From NCBI RefSeq assembly GCF_000243675.2, contig NZ_AHMM02000015.1, positions 971,772 through 1,035,771 of the forward strand: a stretch of DNA of 64,000 bases, in the 5' to 3' direction. Origin of the DNA: Leptospira inadai serovar Lyme str. 10. Lineage in GTDB: Bacteria; Spirochaetota; Leptospiria; Leptospirales; Leptospiraceae. The notes under the pieces are model-generated. The model made no database searches and had not been told where the DNA came from. It was given only the letters and a program-made list of their open reading frames with translations. A program made the position numbers and the translations under genes. Shown piece by piece: positions 60,096-64,000 of the stretch; within the stretch, counting starts at the first letter, position 1, and the number at the start of each line of letters is the position of its first letter.

Positions 60096-60128
60096 CATGT
60101 AAAAGATGCAAACGGGAAGAGTTGGGAT

Positions 60129-61565
60129 ATGGGAAAACCGTCCGAATTCCTCAATTCAAGCGAAGCGCCGAGTCCAGAAGAAATCACGATGATGCTGAGA
60201 CTGGCGAAGACGAAACTGCAGAGTGACTTTAAGAAAACGTTAAATCCAGAAAAGAAACGGAATTACGAATTGGAACTCGGGTTATTCCAAGCGGATGAGT
60301 TAGGACAGGCAGCACAAAGCTTTGCGGCTGGAATTGCGAACGGACAGAGTTTAGCCTGCGCCGGGAGGAGCCTAGAGGATTGCACGGAGAGTGCACTGAC
60401 TGCCGGCTTGCTAGTGGGCGAAGTCACCGACGGAGATTTTGGATGGAAACAGTTCCAACAGTTTTATGCGACTCTTACCTTAAAGAAAGAATTTGATAAG
60501 CGAAAAGCAAAAGGAGATGTGATCCGAGATAGAAAGAAATCCGGAATGGGAAGATTTTACGGCCAGGCGACAGCGATTCTCGGAGGACTGGGAGATTTTA
60601 TCCAGAATGGAGTGCAGGCGATTGCGAGCTTTAGCCAGGCGATTGTGAGAGGGATCGGTGCAAGCTTTAGCGGAAACTGGGATGGAACTCATGAGGCAAT
60701 GAAGGAAACAGGAGATTATTTGAATAAGGCAAAATCGAGTGCTCTATATTCGATCACCGGAATGGTGGACTTTAACTTGTTTCTAGGAGATCTTGTGAAT
60801 GAAGCGGGAGGAATGTTAATCAACGAACTTTCCTTCAAGACGAAAGTCGTTAGTATGGGGATGTTAGACTTCGGGACTTTCAAGACGGATCATAGCGACT
60901 TGAATAGATCGATAGCAGCAGGGTATGAAGAACTCGCCGATAACCGAGAAAAATACATGAGCGAAGAACACAGGGTATATTCAAGAAACGCGAATTACTT
61001 ATATAAGAACGATCAGGTATCGGATGCGATCGTTACGACAGGCTTGGCGGCTTGCACGGCGATTCCGAACCCAGCATCCCCGGGATGTTTTACCGGTTTA
61101 GTAGCTTACAAGACAGCTCGAGGAGCTTACGAGGGAGGAGTGGTTGGAGCAGGGGCGGCACTCGGAAGCGCAGCTCTTACCTCCACAATGAGGTCCACCG
61201 GCTTCGGGGTGAACTTCGGATACAGCTACGCGAACGGTTACAGCGCGGGAATCAACTACGGGATACCAGGACAGACAACCGGAATTCAGGGCGGAGTCGG
61301 ATACTCGCAGAGAAACGGATGGAATGCAAAGATCGGCTACGGATTTAAGAATGGTGTTAACTTATCCTACGACCATTCCGAATTCGGAGGAGATACATAC
61401 ACCGGAACCTTAGCGAACAACTACGGAGGCGCATTCTTAAACATAATACGGAAAACGGGTACAGTGGGGGAATTAACGTCACGTCCAACGGTTCCATCTT
61501 CGGGAATCCGTTGGGTGCGTTTAGCACTCTCGGTTATGGGAACTCGGGAGTATATAATGATGTGA
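60129..61565 (+). pseudogene. Cassette 3, first part of the interrupted reading frame
   Basis: This 478-residue ORF starts at an ATG that is an internal methionine of the giant protein (WDMGKPSEFL). It has no signal peptide, so it is not a complete gene. It follows the giant protein's C-terminal module through the NDQVSDAIVTTGLAACTAI region (which shows the frame lost in the giant gene) and breaks near 61441-61446, where one T is missing relative to 55595 and 58227. The last 40 residues are out of frame. In truth it should run on into the ORF ending at 62744. Confidence 0.8.
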
Positions 61566-61598
61566 GTTATTTGTTCCTGAGAAGGCGCCTATGACGGA

Positions 61599-61640
61599 TC
61601 GTATAACTTCGTATAATGTATGCTATACGAAGTTATTACG
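61599..61640. other. loxP-containing paired-end linker left in the assembly
   Basis: The complete 34-base loxP site is at 61603-61636: arms ATAACTTCGTATA and TATACGAAGTTAT around the spacer ATGTATGC. Four more bases on each side (TCGT and TACG at the ends) match the 42-base linker of 454 paired-end libraries as I remember it. The same 32-base Leptospira sequence lies on both sides. It is not native DNA. Confidence 0.95.
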
Positions 61641-62744
61641 TATTTTGTTCCTGAGAAGGCGCCTATGACGGAAGCCGAGAGGGAACAGGCTGCGGAGTCT
61701 GCCAGGAATAACCTGTTGAATAATATCCTGGGTGGGATCGGGTATGTGGCTGGGAGAGTCGGGGACTTTGCGAAAGAGGTTTGGGACACTGCTTCTAAGT
61801 TTGTAAGTTCCCTTTGGAATGGCGAATCGCAAGGTGAGCATGACTCCTGGATTATGCCGGTATTCAAAGATAATCCGAAAGGATTTGGATTGGATGAAGC
61901 GATGCCTAAGAACTATGATCCATCGAAGGGAGAAACAGGGTGGACTCTTGCTTACGGAGCGGAAGGGAAAAATATAGTTGGGTATGTCCAAGAATTAAAG
62001 AATGGAATTGTAAATGAGATATCTGAGCGAACCATAAATGGCCAGGCGAGAACGTACGTAAATGGAACGTTACTGGAACATGGTGATGGAATGACAATGG
62101 ACCAAGACGGGAAGTTGACAGTAATCAAGAAAGCTGATCTTGTCAATTATATAAAAGAGCACGGTATAACTAATGCGGTAGTTAGTACGAATGGAATTGG
62201 GAATTCAGGTGTAGACGCGGCTCAAATGTTTCAGTCGATCGCAAGGCATGTAAACATACTGGACGCAAAGGAAGGAGGCGAAACCAGGGAAGTAATTCAT
62301 TTGTTCCGAGATAGGCAGGTAAGTAACGCCGTATCACCAAATTTGAATGATAGAATTATTTCATCCTCGCTTACAGCCTTGATTGATGCCAGAGCATTTT
62401 CGACTGGAGGTGCCATTATTGGACATAGCGCAGGTGCACGTACGATTGAAAATGGGATTAGGGATGCTGGAGTGTTTGCTATAATCAAAGCAGACGTAAT
62501 TACCTTGGGAGGAGCAAATAATAATGCTTTGAATGCTCAGGTAAAATCATGGACAGACATTATGCACAAGCAGGACTTAGTTACCGGAAATACTTGGGGG
62601 ACTAAAAATTACGATACGAGTATTGATAATTACAAGGCAATCACGACTAACTTCCAAGATACGAATAATAAGGACTGGAAGACGCATAGCTATATGGGCA
62701 CTTATCGAGAAGAATTTTTGCAATATTATGTAAGGAATTGGTGA
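61620..62744 (+). CDS. Orphan cassette 3: alpha/beta hydrolase (lipase-like) tip
   Basis: The apparent start lies inside the linker, so the first ten or so residues are false. The true protein continues from the conserved module upstream. After GYVAGRVGDFAKEVWD the sequence is unique. It has a GHSAGAR elbow (Ser codon 62427-62429) after a GGAII strand, a TNGIGNSGVDAAQMF segment that could form the oxyanion region, and a late histidine in KDWKTHSYMGTY. This fits a small lipase or phospholipase-type toxin. A truncated lipoprotein gene follows. Confidence 0.7.
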   Translation: MLYEVITYFVPEKAPMTEAEREQAAESARNNLLNNILGGIGYVAGRVGDFAKEVWDTASKFVSSLWNGESQGEHDSWIMPVFKDNPKGFGLDEAMPKNYDPSKGETGWTLAYGAEGKNIVGYVQELKNGIVNEISERTINGQARTYVNGTLLEHGDGMTMDQDGKLTVIKKADLVNYIKEHGITNAVVSTNGIGNSGVDAAQMFQSIARHVNILDAKEGGETREVIHLFRDRQVSNAVSPNLNDRIISSSLTALIDARAFSTGGAIIGHSAGARTIENGIRDAGVFAIIKADVITLGGANNNALNAQVKSWTDIMHKQDLVTGNTWGTKNYDTSIDNYKAITTNFQDTNNKDWKTHSYMGTYREEFLQYYVRNW

Positions 62745-62749
62745 GAAGA

Positions 62750-62848
62750 GTGAATCGATTTGATTTGTTGCTTTTTGCGGGATTATTTTTTGTAATTTTT
62801 TGTACAGATGCTAAAACAAATAAGCATGGAGATTATACTTATCGATAA
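62750..62848 (+). pseudogene. Truncated immunity-type lipoprotein after tip 3
   Basis: From the GTG at 62750 (another GTG lies at 62741) a 32-residue ORF gives MNRFDLLLFAGLFFVIFCTD, a clear lipoprotein signal with a lipobox cysteine, then stops at 62846-62848. It follows the tip-3 stop by a few bases, as the other immunity-type genes do. The rest of the gene is missing where the IS256-type element begins, so it was probably cut by the insertion. Confidence 0.6.
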
Positions 62849-64000
62849 CGTTCTAAATATTTCGCACATTTATAGATAAAAAGAAAGGCTCTCCTAACCG
62901 ATTGAGATTGTAAGCAAACAAATTTCAAGAAGAGGAGAACCCCCCATGAGGGCAGAAGAAGATAAAAGCCACCTGAAAGTAATCCAAGTGGATGAGACCC
63001 AACTCAAGAAGGACTTGAGTGAACTCGTAAGAGGTTCAGTCGAAGAAACGCTGAATGCTCTTTTAGATGAGGAGGCAGATAAACTCTGCCAAGCCTCGAA
63101 GTATGAAAGAAATCCAGATCGAGTAGATACCCGAGCCGGATCTTATAATAGAAACTTCGAAACAAAAGCCGGAAAAGTAAAGTTAAAAGTTCCTAAACTT
63201 AGAACAATTCCGTTCGAGTCTGCGATCATCGAAAGATACAAACGTCGAGAGAGTTCTGTAGAAGAAGCTCTTATGGAAATGTATTTAGCCGGAGTATCAG
63301 TCCGGAGGGTCGAGGATATCACGGAGACGCTCTGGGGAACGAAAGTTTCTCCTTCAACGATTAGCAAATTAAATCAGAAAGTCTTTGTTCAGATCGACGA
63401 ATGGAGAAGCCGTCAACTTACCGATGAATATCCTTACGTTTACTTGGATGGCCTCTATCTCAAGAAATCCTGGGGTGGTGAAGTCCGCAACGTAGCGATT
63501 CTGGTAGCCATAGGAGTCAATTCAGAAAGGGCTACAGAGAGGTTTTAGGCTCTATGGAAGGGAGCGAGAGAAGACAAGGAAAGTTGGCAAGCTTTCTTAA
63601 AGCACCTGAAGGATAGAGGGCTCAAAGGAGTGAATTTAATGATCTCTGATAAGTGTCTAGGTTTAGTGGAATCGATCCCTTACTTCTTTCCTGAATCCAA
63701 GTGGCAAAGATGTATCGTTCATTTCTACAGGAATGTATTCGGGAAAGCACCAAGAGGTTCTTTTCAAAGTTATATCTCAAATGCTGAAAGCAATCCATGC
63801 TCAAGAGAACAAAGATGAGTCTTTGAAGAAAGCCAAATTCGTCGTAGAACGACTAACGGAAATGAAATTAAAAGAAGCGGCTAAAGTAGTTTCTGATGGA
63901 ATTGAGGAAACTTTAGCCTATATGGACTTTCCTTCCGAGCATTGGAGAAAGATACGAACGAATAATCCTTTAGAGCGGATCATCAAGAGATCAGAGAGAC
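62849..64000 (+). mobile_element. IS256-family insertion sequence (left part)
   Basis: The region holds an IS256-type transposase gene and runs off the window. The left end is somewhere after 62848, close to the stop of the truncated lipoprotein; I cannot mark its terminal inverted repeat without the right end. GC content rises again here compared with the tip genes. Confidence 0.8.
62946..64000 (+). pseudogene. IS256-family (mutator-type) transposase, frameshifted and partial
   Basis: The first frame (62946-63548, 200 residues) has the IS256 N-terminal region (ELVRGSVEETLNALLDEEAD, then AGSYNRNFETKAGKVKL) and the first DDE aspartate in YVYLDGLYLK. The expected next part, GYREVLGSMEGAREDKESWQ, is reached only after a shift near 63523 and another near 63558. 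The second aspartate region (GVNLMISDKCLGL) is at about 63627-63665, and a third shift occurs near 63755. The last glutamate is in RTNNPLERIIKR at 63957-63992. Three or more frameshifts mean it is inactive, or the sequence here has errors. Confidence 0.85.

Larger units (their letters stand above)
60096..61787 (+). repeat. Conserved pre-tip module, copy 3
   Basis: Near-identical to 54248-55868 of the giant gene, with scattered substitutions. It contains two 1-base deletions (near 61446 and 61571) and the foreign linker at 61599-61640, both probably sequencing errors. The extra A of the giant gene at 55171 is absent here, so the correct frame is shown by this copy. Confidence 0.93.

Noticed and set aside
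61603..61636. A natural Cre/lox-type recombination site that swaps toxin tips
   Set aside because: The site is an exact laboratory loxP with the flanking bases of a 454 paired-end linker, it lies inside a duplicated 32-base stretch, and no recombinase gene is near. An artefact explains everything.
63630..63818. A separate 62-residue gene in the transposase region
   Set aside because: It is the middle part of the IS256 transposase in its shifted frame, not a gene of its own.

Overview
The window reads as chromosomal DNA of a spirochaete, almost certainly a Leptospira (inference). Supporting signs are two tandem FlaB-type flagellins with no extra central domains, FliG encoded beside a pyruvate dehydrogenase operon, a three-subunit SdhC-A-B complex, an LpxC-like lipid A enzyme (Borrelia and Treponema lack these), many short lipoproteins with loose lipoboxes, and a giant gene of more than 11 kb resembling the very long proteins known from Leptospira. 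I cannot name the species.

Positions 1-43 kb are mostly ordinary housekeeping genes. In order: a partial LeuT-type sodium symporter; clpB; a double-HTH regulator; a lipoprotein; membrane and STAS proteins and a CTP-dependent lipid kinase-like protein; a long minus-strand group (eno, ftsB-like, clpP, a helical protein, a YheT-type hydrolase, DUF4416, a lipoprotein); an LpxC-like protein; a lipoprotein; lepA with a PLP enzyme; sdhCAB; an aldo/keto reductase, a DUF309 protein and a hydrolase; serA; lysS with a DUF218-like protein; tRNA-Leu(GAG); pgsA; tRNA-Asp(GTC); a membrane-anchored hydrolase; fliG; pdhC-pdhB-pdhA; and two flaB genes ending in a strong terminator.

Many intergenic gaps (about 14.2, 25.6, 27.2, 40, 43, 57.9 and 60.1 kb) hold one dispersed repeat family. 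It is an element of roughly 140 bp, often joined to a tandem heptamer AGAGGAC, with up to 17 perfect copies in a row.

The notable system is at 43.2-62.9 kb. A small exported protein gene is coupled to a giant gene that ends in a conserved glycine/aromatic-rich module and a variable enzymatic tip with an NlpC/P60-like site. A small lipoprotein gene follows. Downstream lie two displaced cassettes that repeat the conserved module but end in different tips: an M23 metallopeptidase, and an alpha/beta hydrolase with a GHSAG elbow. Each is again followed by a small lipoprotein gene; the last one is cut short beside an IS256-family transposase. This is the layout of a polymorphic toxin with orphan tip/immunity cassettes (inference). 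Both cassettes start exactly where the dispersed heptamer-type repeat ends.

Sequence quality matters here. Positions 61599-61640 hold a complete loxP site inside a sequence matching the linker used in 454 paired-end libraries, between two copies of the same 32-bp Leptospira sequence. It lies next to single-base deletions. This is an assembly artefact, so the cassette-3 break there is not biological. The 1-base frameshift at about 55171, which separates the giant gene from its tip, needs the same caution.
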